From: Pseudomonas nitroreducens
Lineage (GTDB): Bacteria; Pseudomonadota; Gammaproteobacteria; Pseudomonadales; Pseudomonadaceae
DNA length: 64,000 nt
Assembly (NCBI RefSeq): GCF_014204515.1
Contig: NZ_JACHLI010000010.1
Span: 62,001 to 126,000 of the forward strand
Direction: 5' to 3'
The notes under the pieces were generated by a model, which was given only the letters and a program-made list of their open reading frames with translations, searched no databases and was not told the origin of the DNA. Positions 34,301 through 41,498 of the stretch are shown one piece after another. The position numbers were made by a program, and so were the translations under genes. Numbering within the stretch: position 1 is the first letter of the stretch; each line of letters starts with the position of its first letter.

Positions 34301-35416
34301 GTGCTGGATGATCAGGCCGTCAAGATTCACCGTGCCCGCCTTGATCTCCAGCACCCGGCCGTTGTATTGGCCGTCGAGGGTGATGTCGGCCGAGCCGTTG
34401 CCATCGATGTCGCCCTCGATGGTCAGGCTCTTGGCGATCACCAGCAGAGAGTCACCGGAGGCATGGCCGGTCAGCGCGATGGTGCCGCCGCTGAGCCCTG
34501 GGGCGAACTTGATGGTGTCGCCGTTGGCGGCCCAGTTGATCGCTTCGCGCAGCGACAGGCCACTGCCGTCGGCAAGATCCGCCGCCTGGTTGGCGCCGAA
34601 GGTCAGGTCGGCGCCGCTGTCATTGGTGGTGGTGACCGTGATGATCGCCAGGTTGTGCTGGTAGGCAGCTTCGGCAGTAGCCGACAGCACCGGCCGCGCC
34701 TGGATAGCGCCGGTGGTGACCTCCAGGTCCCAGTCCGAACCGTTGCCGGTACGGTCATCGGAGGCGGCGATATCACGCCCGGTCAGGCTGGCCAGCTCGT
34801 TGACGAAGGTCTGCCCGCGCTCACCCTGGGCGGTATTGCAGGCATAGATGAGGATGTCGCCGCCGGCCTGCATGCTGGCGCCGAGCTGGCTGAGGGAGTT
34901 GCCATAGTCGGCAATGTTCTCGGCACTGACGTAACTGTTGCCCAGCCACAGATCGCCAGCGTTGCCGTGGGCGATAATCTGTACCGAGGCGGCTCCGGGG
35001 TGCGCGGCCAGGTACTGGGCCATCTGCTGTACACCGTTGCCGCGGCTGTCGAGGAAGACGACGTCGGTATTGGCGGCCACACCCTGCAACAGCTGCTGGG
35101 CATCTTCCACGCGCGAATCGACGAACACGACATTGCGTCCACTGCCGGCTGCCGCTTCGTGCCCCGCATCGCTGCGGGCGTCGCTGGTGGCGGCATGGGC
35201 AGCGGCGTTGTCCTTGCTGGCGCTGCTCGCGCCGGCCTTGTCGGCGGCGGCGGCGTCCTGGCCGTCAGTGGGCTTGGCCACTTCGGCAGCCGTGGCGGCC
35301 ACCGCGCCGTCGAACATCATGCGTGGCTCCAGCGCCATGATCAGCGTCGGCTGGGCAACCCCGGTTTCTTCCTGGCGACGCGCAGCCTCGCCGAACACGC
35401 GCTTGATCCACTGCAT
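28346..35416 (-). CDS. giant Ig-like repeat surface protein with LEPR leader and DUF4347 domain
   Basis: 2356 residues. N-terminus MQWIKRVFGEAARRQ, then a leader motif LEPRMMFDGA at 29-38; no Sec signal. DUF4347 at about 96-256, with HG (150-151) and AC (192-193) placed as in clan CD peptidases. About 257-470 resembles a right-handed beta helix (DGSGLSLREAINWA), then a Gly-rich stretch to about 645. Next come 15 tandem Ig-like repeats of about 102 residues (28925-33470; PTATIVVADTALKIGETSLV to DSNNYAID). The C-terminal 190 residues are Gly/Ser/Gln-rich with no RTX nonapeptides. The ATG at 35416 has AGAGG 8 nt upstream and beats the GTG at 35425. It is probably an exported adhesin, handled by the genes on either side. 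Confidence 0.88.
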   Translation of the reverse strand: MQWIKRVFGEAARRQEETGVAQPTLIMALEPRMMFDGAVAATAAEVAKPTDGQDAAAADKAGASSASKDNAAAHAATSDARSDAGHEAAAGSGRNVVFVDSRVEDAQQLLQGVAANTDVVFLDSRGNGVQQMAQYLAAHPGAASVQIIAHGNAGDLWLGNSYVSAENIADYGNSLSQLGASMQAGGDILIYACNTAQGERGQTFVNELASLTGRDIAASDDRTGNGSDWDLEVTTGAIQARPVLSATAEAAYQHNLAIITVTTTNDSGADLTFGANQAADLADGSGLSLREAINWAANGDTIKFAPGLSGGTIALTGHASGDSLLVIAKSLTIEGDIDGNGSADITLDGQYNGRVLEIKAGTVNLDGLIIQHGLLSGAGGDGGSAPGVAGSQGGDALGAGILVSGGTANISHSIIRYNVAAAGGGGSGSSQPQLTSYGGGGGAGFSNKGGGAGGGGYGNPGSPSTGNGVGTAGLGGPLGGKGGSTAGGLGGSYTGGAIGYNYYQGGAGGKASGILGSVGGGGGAGGYGLAGTTLAGKGGSAAGAMAIAAGATVNMTDTVILGNLAAGGGGSAGSSATAGTVGGDAAGAILVAGTLHYQKSSVSFFNNSGVAGGGGAGFSGTVADGASFSDSGKASASSGLIDSTYAPPPTATIVVSDNALKIGETSLVTFTFSRAVTGFTNADLTIANGTLSAVSSADGGITWTATFTPTNGITDTTNLITLDNTGVTAISDGVAGVGSTSSNNYAIDTQRPTATIVVADTALKIGETSQVTVTFSEAVSGFTNADLTIANGTLSAVSSADGGITWTATFTPTANLTNTSNLITLDNSGVVDLSGNAGSGSTDSNNYSIDTQRPTATIVVSDTALKVGETSQVTITFSEAVSGFTLADLIVANGTLSSLSSSDGGITWTATLTPSANITDTTNLISLDNTGVVDLAGNAGSGTTNSNNYAIDTARPTATIVVADNALKIGETSLVTITFSEAVTGFSNADLTIANGTLSAVSSIDGGITWTATFTPTANLTDATNVITLDNTGVTDAAGNTGSGTTDSNNYAVDTQRPTATIVVANPSLALGQTSLVTITFSEAVTGFTNADLTIANGTLSAVSSADGGITWTATFTPTSSITDATNVITLDNTGVSDTSGNAGSGTTDSNNYRIDTQRPTATIVMADPNLNAGETSLVTITFSEAVTGFTNADLTIPNGTLSAVSSSDGGITWTATFTPSTGINDATNLITLNNTGIADLAGNTGAGTTNSANFTINTVLPTATIVVTDSSLRIGETSQVTITFSEAVTGFTNADLTIGNGTLSAVSSADGGITWTATFTPTNGITDTSNLITLDNSGVQNFVGNAGSGTTSSNNYAIDTQRPTATIVVADTALGIGQATTVTITFSEAVTGFSLADLTVANGTLSGLTTSDNITWTVTLTPATGITDTSNLITLDNTGVSDAAGNTGSGSTDSNNYAIDSQRPTATIVMADTDLRPGETSLVTITFSEAVSGFDNSDLSVANGTLSNVVSSDGGITWTATFTPNLGVSDATNLIVLNNTGYTDLAGNSGSGTTNSANYAVQTLVPTATIVVADTALKAGETSLVTITFSEAVSGFDNSDLTVANGTLSNVSSSDGGITWTATLTPTANVTDASNLITLNNAGVSNASGNSGVGTTDSNNFAIDTALPTATIVVADNRLGIGETTAVTITFSEAVSGFDLSDISVANGVLSNLSSTDGGVTWTAILTPTAGISDATNLIVLDTSGVQDLAGNMGASIAISNNYIVDGIRPTASIVVADAGLGLGQTSQVTISFSEAVTGLDLSDLVASHGSLSNLTTSDGGRTWTATLTPDANTTQGGNQITLDTSLVADLAGNTGVGSVASNVYTVDTQRPTSSIVVTDSALNAGQSTQVTITFSEAVSNFDNSDLTVSNGTLSAVSSSDGGITWTATFTPSIGVTDASNLITLDNSGVNDALGNAGSGVSISNNYAIDTARPTATIVVADPRLAIGQSSLVTITFSEAVSGFDNADLSVANGSLSAVTSSDGGLTWTATFTPNAGVTSLDNVISLNNAGYTDAAGNSGTGTSVSNSFALDTQRPSATVVVANNELRLGQSSQVTITFSEPVSGLELSDLTATNATLSGLSSSDGGLTWTATLTPLLNVVGSNNVVTLNNLGYTDAAGNTGLGISQSNVYAINSIAQEGDPQYRTEQGVRPVVTNSGLPGNAPQVPSALQNAGPPTLGSIPLLDSSNRGSAQSALGSVFREGPSQSQLALIFSNNGNSAFGDDSGHGFLGFGGGDGGVFASTTLGSIFGEAREGDEQALSAFGQRHGDIGGGLSGVFAGNGLGQQLHEMNQREQRQVADLAQAFGELGQVRPAS
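28925..33470. repeat. 15 tandem 300-306-bp coding repeats
   Basis: Ig-like repeat units of the giant protein, most exactly 306 bp long, with high DNA similarity between neighbours. They are separated by codons for ThrGlnArgPro or close variants. The array is prone to recombination and to assembly collapse. Confidence 0.85.
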
Positions 35417-35467
35417 GCAATGCACCTCTTGGGTACCGGCGATCTGTTGCCGCCGTGACCGGTCCTG

Positions 35468-36292
35468 TCAGTTGTTCTTGATACGAATCACGTTGGCCGC
35501 GCTGGCGCTGCCGTCTTCCCAGAAAGAGAGCTTGCTGTACTGCTCGAACAGGTCCGGCGGCAGCAGGGTGCGACGCTCCTGAACAGCCACCTTCGGCCGC
35601 ACGCGGTGCAAGCCGTTCACACCCAGCGCGGTGTCGAAGTCCGGCGCGTCGTAGGCCAGATTGTCGAAATCGTGCTCGAACCAGGGCTCGTCGATGAACT
35701 GGTAGACCAGGCGCAGCACCTTCTCCGGGCTGCGCACCAGCAGGTCGTAGTCGATCACCAGCAGCGAATCGGCCTGTTCGCCGTAGAAGGCTTCCTTGAG
35801 CGCACTCCAGGAAAAGCCCACCAGCCGGTTACCCTGGGCCAGCGTCTCGACGCGGCTATAGACGGTGTTGCGCTCGCTGGCGTCGGCGAACAGCTTGGTG
35901 TTCTCGAAGGGATTGGCGCGGAACAAGCGTTCCAGGCTGTCCATGATCCAGGCGACGTTGCGCACGCAGGCGATGACCTTGCCCTGCGGGAACATCTCGC
36001 GCAGGGCCGGCAGGTTGGCGCACCAGAGGCGGTTGGTGTCGAACACCACGGACTTGTCGTGCTGGTCGGCGTAGTAGGAGTCGAACAGGCCACGCAGCAG
36101 GCGGCGACGTTGCTCGGCGCTGATCAGCGGGGCGAACTCGCTGCCTGCGCTGCACTGTTCACGGACGCTGACAAACAGCCCGCCGACGGGGCTGGACATG
36201 CCCGCGTGGAAGCGTGGGTTCTGCAGGAGAATGGCGGACAGCAGCGTACTGCCTGAGCGCGGCAAACCCGATATGAAGTGAAAGTTCTGCAT
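35468..36292 (-). CDS. sulfotransferase family protein
   Basis: 274 residues. The 5'-phosphosulfate loop GLPRSGSTLL is at residues 9-18, straight after the ATG at 36292. The 3'-phosphate site is CVRNVAWIMDSLERLF, and a conserved acidic region near DYDLLVRSPEKVLRLVYQFI completes the fold. It should move sulfate from PAPS to a hydroxyl (tyrosine, sugar or small molecule). No membrane segment, so cytoplasmic. It lies between the M50-HlyD fusion and the giant protein gene, which suggests that the giant protein or a cargo is the acceptor, as RaxST acts on RaxX in Xanthomonas. RBS is poor. Confidence 0.85.
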   Translation of the reverse strand: MQNFHFISGLPRSGSTLLSAILLQNPRFHAGMSSPVGGLFVSVREQCSAGSEFAPLISAEQRRRLLRGLFDSYYADQHDKSVVFDTNRLWCANLPALREMFPQGKVIACVRNVAWIMDSLERLFRANPFENTKLFADASERNTVYSRVETLAQGNRLVGFSWSALKEAFYGEQADSLLVIDYDLLVRSPEKVLRLVYQFIDEPWFEHDFDNLAYDAPDFDTALGVNGLHRVRPKVAVQERRTLLPPDLFEQYSKLSFWEDGSASAANVIRIKNN

Positions 36293-36441
36293 CCCTGCGC
36301 AACAACTCAATGGCACTTTGCAATTGCTGGATGCTAGGGCTTTTCAGAATATTCGTACAGATTTTTCATACAAACTGCGGGAACATGGACAGGGCCACCG
36401 CCACGCCCCCTGCGCAGAGGCTCGCGCTAGACAGCCGCAGG

Positions 36442-38547
36442 CTAGAAACCACTCTCCCGAACCCCCAGCGCCGCCAGGCGCCGCAGGAAGCCGCCGAGCA
36501 GCGATTCGCTGCGCCCGCGCAGGCTGACCACGCCACGAACGGACTGCTGCGGCGCCGGGCTGTCGGCCAGCAGCTCCAGGCGCGCGCCGTATTGCGCGTG
36601 CTCGGGAACCGCACGTTGTTCGGCATCGCGGCGCACCGCCAGGGGCCCCCCCTGGTCGGAGGCCAGCAGCGGCAAGGCCAGCACCGAACTGCTGGTGGCA
36701 TCCAGCTCACTCAGGCGTACCGCCAGGGCCGGCAGGCCGGGGTCCTCGGCGACGAATCGGCCCTCGTTGCCCGGCGCCAGGCGCTCCAGCGACTGCTGCT
36801 CGACATAGCCGCGCAACTTCGGCCGCTGCTGGCCGACCACCCGCAGCAGGACCTCCTCCGGCGCCAGCCAGAGCCCCTCCTGCAGGCTGCTCCTGAGGTC
36901 ACGCACCACGCCATCCTGCGGGGCACGCAACTGCAGGCGCTCACGTTCCGCCGCCAGTCCGCGGTAGTCCGCCAGTTGCTGCGCCAATTGGCTCTCCAGC
37001 ACGCCGGCATCGGCCACCAGCAGCGGATTGGCGCGTGTGCGGGCGATCTGCAACTGCAACGCACGCAGCTGCAGGCCGATGATCCGCAGGTGCGCCTCGA
37101 CATCCGGCGAGGCCAACTCCAGCAGCAGGTCGCCGGCCTTCACCGGCTGACCTTCGCGGACCAGCAGGCGCACCACCTGCGCGCCCACCGGGGTATGCAC
37201 CTCGCTGACCTGGGAAGCCTCCAGCACCGCCGGCACCTGCACCGACGTGCGCCACGGCACCAGCAGCACCAGGCCGATCAACGCCAATCCGAACAGGGTC
37301 GGCAGGCTGCGGCGCGGCTGCGCATGCTCGCGGTTCTGCCACCAGAACTTCAGCTCGCGCCAGATCGGCAAGGCAATGAACCAACCCAGTTCGACCAGCA
37401 TCAGGAAGATGCCCAGCACCTTGAAGAACAGGTGGTAGACCGCCAGGGCGATGCCGAAGAACAGCAGCGCGCGCCAGACCCAGGAGAAGTACCCCCACGC
37501 CAGCAGGCGCAGGCGCAATGCCGGCGGCAGTGGCTCGGGCTGTGGCGCGCCGTAGCCGAACAGCGCTTCGCGCAGGTGCCAGCGACACAGGGCGAAGGCG
37601 CGTCCCTGGAGATTGTCCACGCCCAGCAGGTCGCTGAGCAGGAAGTAGCCATCGAAGCGCATGAACGGGTTGAGGTTGATTGCCACCGTGGTCAGCCAGG
37701 TGGCGCTCGCCAACAGGAAGGCCGCCGTGCGCAGCGGCCCGTCGTCGAGCAGCGACCAGGCCAGCAGCGCCACGCAGGCCAGGAGCATTTCCGCCAGCAC
37801 GCCGCCGGCGCCGATCAGCAGACGGCTGCGGCGATCCCTGACGCGCCAGGCGTCGGATACATCGGTGTAGAACATCGGCAACAGCACGACGAACGCAATG
37901 CCCATGCTGTGCACCCGGCAACCGGCGCGCTTGGCCATGTAGGCATGCCCCAGCTCGTGGCAGAACTTGGCGAACCACAGGGCGATGCCGAACGCAGCGG
38001 CGCCGGACCAGCTGAACAGGTAGGAGAAACTGCCGATGAAGCGGTCCCAGTCGCGGGCCACCAGGAACAGCCCCAGCGCCAGCACCGCCGGCAGGCCATA
38101 GCGCAGCAGCGCGCCGCCGTGCCGGGCCAGCCAGGGCCAGGTGCGATTGAGGAAGGGATCGGGCCGCCACAACGGGATGCGGAAGAACAGGTATTGATGC
38201 AGCGCCTTCTGCCACAGACTCTCGCGACGCGCGTGGGACTTGGCCAGGTAGCTGTCGCGCTGCTGCGGATCGCCGGCGGCGATCAGGTCATGCTCACGCA
38301 GGAAGCTCAGCAACTGCTCCAGGTCGTTTTCGCCCAGCGCGCGGCCGGCACTGCGGTTGGCGGCTGCCAGCACCGCCAGCGGCGCGCCCTGCCCCCACTG
38401 CCGCAGCAGGCGCACGGCGGCCTCGCCCAGCTTGAAGTAGCGGCCGCGCAAGGGGTCGTTGAGCACCCACTGGGCGGCGCCATCGAAGGCCGGCGCGGCC
38501 TCGGACAGCTGCAGGTCGTCACGCAGCGCAGGCAGGTTCAAGCTCAC
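36442..38547 (-). CDS. M50 metalloprotease-HlyD fusion with PqqD/RRE-like N-terminus
   Basis: 701 residues. About 1-92 resembles PqqD-like peptide-binding domains (AAQWVLNDPLRGRYFKLGEA … LLSFLREHDLIAAG). About 125-420 is multi-pass with the site-2-protease zinc motif HELGH (197-201) and second motif NPFMRFDG (293-300). About 430-701 is a HlyD-type membrane fusion part (VHTPVGAQVVRLLVREGQPV, LQLRAPQDGVV). It therefore spans the inner membrane and reaches into the periplasm. GTG 38547 overlaps the previous stop as GTGA. It is the probable core of the exporter; no ABC ATPase is present. Whether it cleaves or merely binds substrate is open. Confidence 0.85.
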   Translation of the reverse strand: MSLNLPALRDDLQLSEAAPAFDGAAQWVLNDPLRGRYFKLGEAAVRLLRQWGQGAPLAVLAAANRSAGRALGENDLEQLLSFLREHDLIAAGDPQQRDSYLAKSHARRESLWQKALHQYLFFRIPLWRPDPFLNRTWPWLARHGGALLRYGLPAVLALGLFLVARDWDRFIGSFSYLFSWSGAAAFGIALWFAKFCHELGHAYMAKRAGCRVHSMGIAFVVLLPMFYTDVSDAWRVRDRRSRLLIGAGGVLAEMLLACVALLAWSLLDDGPLRTAAFLLASATWLTTVAINLNPFMRFDGYFLLSDLLGVDNLQGRAFALCRWHLREALFGYGAPQPEPLPPALRLRLLAWGYFSWVWRALLFFGIALAVYHLFFKVLGIFLMLVELGWFIALPIWRELKFWWQNREHAQPRRSLPTLFGLALIGLVLLVPWRTSVQVPAVLEASQVSEVHTPVGAQVVRLLVREGQPVKAGDLLLELASPDVEAHLRIIGLQLRALQLQIARTRANPLLVADAGVLESQLAQQLADYRGLAAERERLQLRAPQDGVVRDLRSSLQEGLWLAPEEVLLRVVGQQRPKLRGYVEQQSLERLAPGNEGRFVAEDPGLPALAVRLSELDATSSSVLALPLLASDQGGPLAVRRDAEQRAVPEHAQYGARLELLADSPAPQQSVRGVVSLRGRSESLLGGFLRRLAALGVRESGF

Positions 38548-39875
38548 AGCCCCAGGGTCTGGCGCAGGGCCGTCAGCGGCCGGCGCAGCAGGTAGTAGCC
38601 CAGCGGAGCACGCTCGCCGTAGAGCTTGGCGGTGCCGCGCAGGCCGATGCGCGGCGGCGTCTCCTCGAAGCCGGCGACCAGCCGATAGGCCAGGCCGCCG
38701 CCGGGCACAGGCTCCGCTTCATAGCCGATGCGCTGCAGACTTGCAGGCACCGACGTCAGCGGCTGGTTATCGAGGAACAGCGCGATCTGGGCATCGTTCT
38801 CCAGCTGCATCACGCTACCGGTGGGCAGCTCGATGCGCAGCTCGGCGCTGCTCGGGTCGGCAATCTCCATCAGGCGCTCGCCGGTGCGCACCGGCTTGCC
38901 GGTCCAGCGTTCGGCATCAGCGAACACCGCTACGCCATTCTGCTCGGCACGTACTTCGCTGCGTTGCAGCAGCTCGCGGGCGTAGTCGCGTTCGGCGCGC
39001 TTCTGCTCGACGCGGGCGGCCAGCAGGTCCAGGCGCGCAGCCGATTCGCCGTCCTGGAAGGCGCGCTGGCTGTTGGCCTTGAGCTCGGCCTCGGCCACCG
39101 CCAGGGCGCGCTCGGCCACATCGGCCTGGGCCTTGAGTGTGGTGGCGTCGAAACGCACCAGCAGGTCGCCGCGCTGCACCGTCTGGTTGGGCCGCACCAC
39201 GACCTGGGCGATCACCCCGTCCAGCGGCGCGGCAATCACCCGCCCGCCCTTGGGTATCACTTCGGCAGGCGCCAACGCGGACTGGCGGATCGGCACCAGC
39301 AACAGCACGAGTACAGCACCCAGCACCATCGCCAGGCGCTTCTTCGGCCAGCGCAGGCGCCACGGCAGGCGTGGCTGCAGGGCCTGCCAGGCATGGGAAT
39401 AGGTATCGCCCAGTTCCGCCAGCAAGGCCTTCTCGGCCGGCGACCAGGGCTGTTCACGGGCCAGCCAGAGGCCGCCGAAGCGCACCCCGGCACGGTCGCG
39501 CAGCGGCAACCAGAATACCTGCGGCAGGCTCATCTGCTGCTGGTCCTGGCGGGTCGACTCGCTCAGCAGGCTGCAATCGGCCACAGTGGGCTGTTCCAGC
39601 GCGCTATGGGCGCCCAGCTCGACACAGGCTCTCTCGATGAAGGCGACGAAGGGGGCATGCGGCTCGACCACACTGACGCCGGTCAGCGCGCGCACCTTGC
39701 CGGCAATCACCAGCGCCGCGTGGCGAAAGCCGAACAGCGCCTGGCCGTCATTGACCATGGCGAAGCACAGCCGCTCCAGGCTGTCGGCGGCGCGCGCCTG
39801 GCGTTGCAGGCCGAGGAACTGGGCAAAGGCCCGCTCGATGCTCCCGGTGGCTGCATTCATGGCGGCGCTGCTCAT
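38544..39875 (-). CDS. HlyD-family protein with N-terminal GAF-like domain
   Basis: 443 residues. About 10-170 is GAF-like and cytoplasmic (AADSLERLCFAMVNDGQALF, FWLPLRDRAGVRFGGLWLA), followed by one transmembrane helix (RLAMVLGAVLVLLLVPI) and a HlyD periplasmic part (VIAAPLDGVIAQVVVRPNQT, RFDATTLKAQADVAERALAV) with a coiled-coil hairpin. The start ATG overlaps the previous stop (ATGA) and its stop overlaps the next start. A membrane fusion protein carrying a cytoplasmic sensory-type domain is unusual and might regulate export. Confidence 0.83.
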   Translation of the reverse strand: MSSAAMNAATGSIERAFAQFLGLQRQARAADSLERLCFAMVNDGQALFGFRHAALVIAGKVRALTGVSVVEPHAPFVAFIERACVELGAHSALEQPTVADCSLLSESTRQDQQQMSLPQVFWLPLRDRAGVRFGGLWLAREQPWSPAEKALLAELGDTYSHAWQALQPRLPWRLRWPKKRLAMVLGAVLVLLLVPIRQSALAPAEVIPKGGRVIAAPLDGVIAQVVVRPNQTVQRGDLLVRFDATTLKAQADVAERALAVAEAELKANSQRAFQDGESAARLDLLAARVEQKRAERDYARELLQRSEVRAEQNGVAVFADAERWTGKPVRTGERLMEIADPSSAELRIELPTGSVMQLENDAQIALFLDNQPLTSVPASLQRIGYEAEPVPGGGLAYRLVAGFEETPPRIGLRGTAKLYGERAPLGYYLLRRPLTALRQTLGL

Positions 39876-40654
39876 TGCGACGGGGCGAAGCGCGCAGTGC
39901 CGCTCATGCCGGCGACGAGGCCGGCGCTGGGCGGCACGCTGGCGATCAGCAACAGCGTCTGGCTGGCCTCGTCGATGCGCGCGCCCAGGCGCTTGACCTC
40001 GACCTGCAGCGGCTGGCCGGTTTCGTCCGGGGTGAAACTGAACTGCTCGCCCGGCTTGAGCTTCGACAGCCAGCGCGAAGGCACCAGCAGGCGGATTTCC
40101 AGGCTGCGGTTGTCGACGATCTCCAGCAGCGGCGCACCGCTGGCGACGCTTTCGAAGGGCTGCGCCTTGCGCTGTACCACCTGGCCATCGTAGGGCGCCT
40201 GCACGCCGCAACGACGTACCTGCACCTGATAGACCTGCGCCTGGGCCTGCGCTTCGGCCTGCTTGGCCTCGGCCAGCGCCACTTCGTAGCGCCCCACGGA
40301 ATTGAGCGAGGCCAGCTGGCGGTTGTGCGACAGCTCCTCCGCTGCCGCCCGCACCCCGGCCTGGGCGGCATTCAACTGGGCCTGGTAGGCGGAGCAGTCG
40401 AAGCGCACCAGCACATCGCCCTTCTTGAAGGCCTGGCCCTCGGCAAAAGGCATCTCCAGGATGCGCCCGGCCAGTTCACTGGATAGCATCGCCTGCTCGC
40501 GGGCATGCAACACGCCACGCACATCGCGACCGGCAGCTTCAGCCGAGCCACTTGCAGTGGCCGGCAACAACGGATCGGGCAGCGGCTCGGCCGCTTGCGC
40601 ACCCAGCACCACGGCCAGCATTCCCCCGACTCCCCACCCGACTTGCCTGCGCAT
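39872..40654 (-). CDS. periplasmic adaptor (HlyD/RND type)
   Basis: 260 residues. ATG 40654 gives a Sec signal peptide (QVGWGVGGMLAVVLGAQAAE). Barrel-sandwich halves LSSELAGRILEMPFAEGQAF and CGVQAPYDGQVVQRKAQPFE flank a helical hairpin (AQLNAAQAGVRAAAEELSHN). It is the first gene of the export operon, separated by 78 bp from the TetR gene stop. The third adaptor-type protein of the cluster, it probably bridges to the TolC-like channel. Confidence 0.83.
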   Translation of the reverse strand: MRRQVGWGVGGMLAVVLGAQAAEPLPDPLLPATASGSAEAAGRDVRGVLHAREQAMLSSELAGRILEMPFAEGQAFKKGDVLVRFDCSAYQAQLNAAQAGVRAAAEELSHNRQLASLNSVGRYEVALAEAKQAEAQAQAQVYQVQVRRCGVQAPYDGQVVQRKAQPFESVASGAPLLEIVDNRSLEIRLLVPSRWLSKLKPGEQFSFTPDETGQPLQVEVKRLGARIDEASQTLLLIASVPPSAGLVAGMSGTARFAPSQ

Positions 40655-40732
40655 CCTTCGCCCTCCGCGACACGAAGCGCGAAGTCTATGTGAGCGCCAG
40701 GCTGTAGGAAATATCCGCACAGCACTCTGCCA

Positions 40733-41380
40733 CTATTTATTCTGCTCAGCGCCCCAGCAATACCCCAGCACCAGCTGCACCAGCGCGTCCTCGACGCGCT
40801 GGCGGCGTTCCGCCGGCATGCTTTCGGGCTCTTCCACCATGGCCCGCAGCACGCCGCTGACGGCATGGGCGAGAACGAATGCCTGCGCTTCGTCGAGGCT
40901 GCGCGGCGGCTGGCCCGCGCCGCCCACGCCATGGGCGACCAGGTGCGCCATGATGTTGCCGCGCAGGCCGGGCAAGGGGTTGCCGCCACCGCGGGTGAGC
41001 AGGTATTGCATCAGTGCCCGGTGCGCGCCGGTGCGTCCGCCATAGGCGCTGACGGCGGCATGGATCACCGCGCGGATGCGTGAACCCGGGGAGTCTTCCG
41101 CGCGCTCCCCGAGGGCGGCCATCACCCCATTGGCCAGCTGCGCCAGTTCGCGGCGGGCCAGTTCGTCCAGCACACGGTCCTTGTTGGGGAAGTACTGGTA
41201 CAGCGTGCCGACGCTGACCCCGGCCAGTTGCGCCACGTGGTTGGTGGTGAAACCTTCGAGGCCGTCGCGATCGAGGATGCGCCGCGACGCCTCCAATATG
41301 AGTTCGATCTTTTCCATGGCGCGCGCCTGGCGCGGCAAGCGACGGCTATCTGACTGATTTTCCGAGGATTTCCTGGGCAT
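40733..41380 (-). CDS. TetR-family transcriptional regulator
   Basis: 215 residues. The TetR helix-turn-helix is clear: ILEASRRILDRDGLEGFTTN, HVAQLAGVSVGTLYQYFPNK. The C-terminal ligand domain is not distinctive. ATG 41380 has GGAG 7 nt upstream. It lies directly upstream of the exporter operon in the same orientation and divergent from a small membrane gene; either could be its target. Ligand unknown. Confidence 0.88.
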   Translation of the reverse strand: MPRKSSENQSDSRRLPRQARAMEKIELILEASRRILDRDGLEGFTTNHVAQLAGVSVGTLYQYFPNKDRVLDELARRELAQLANGVMAALGERAEDSPGSRIRAVIHAAVSAYGGRTGAHRALMQYLLTRGGGNPLPGLRGNIMAHLVAHGVGGAGQPPRSLDEAQAFVLAHAVSGVLRAMVEEPESMPAERRQRVEDALVQLVLGYCWGAEQNK

Positions 41381-41498
41381 GGAGGGGCTCCGGGAAAGCG
41401 AGTAGAGCAAAGCGCACGACCTTCCTATCATGGCAGCCACATCGAGACCGGCAAGGTCAGCGGATGAACCGCACCGCCGGCACCGGGAGCCTTTCGCC

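Noticed and set aside
29987..35458. An 1823-codon open frame on the plus strand opposite the giant adhesin gene
   Set aside because: It mirrors the 306-bp repeats of the minus-strand gene. Its translation is Gly/Val/Arg-rich with no start signal or known domain, as expected of an antisense shadow in GC-rich DNA.
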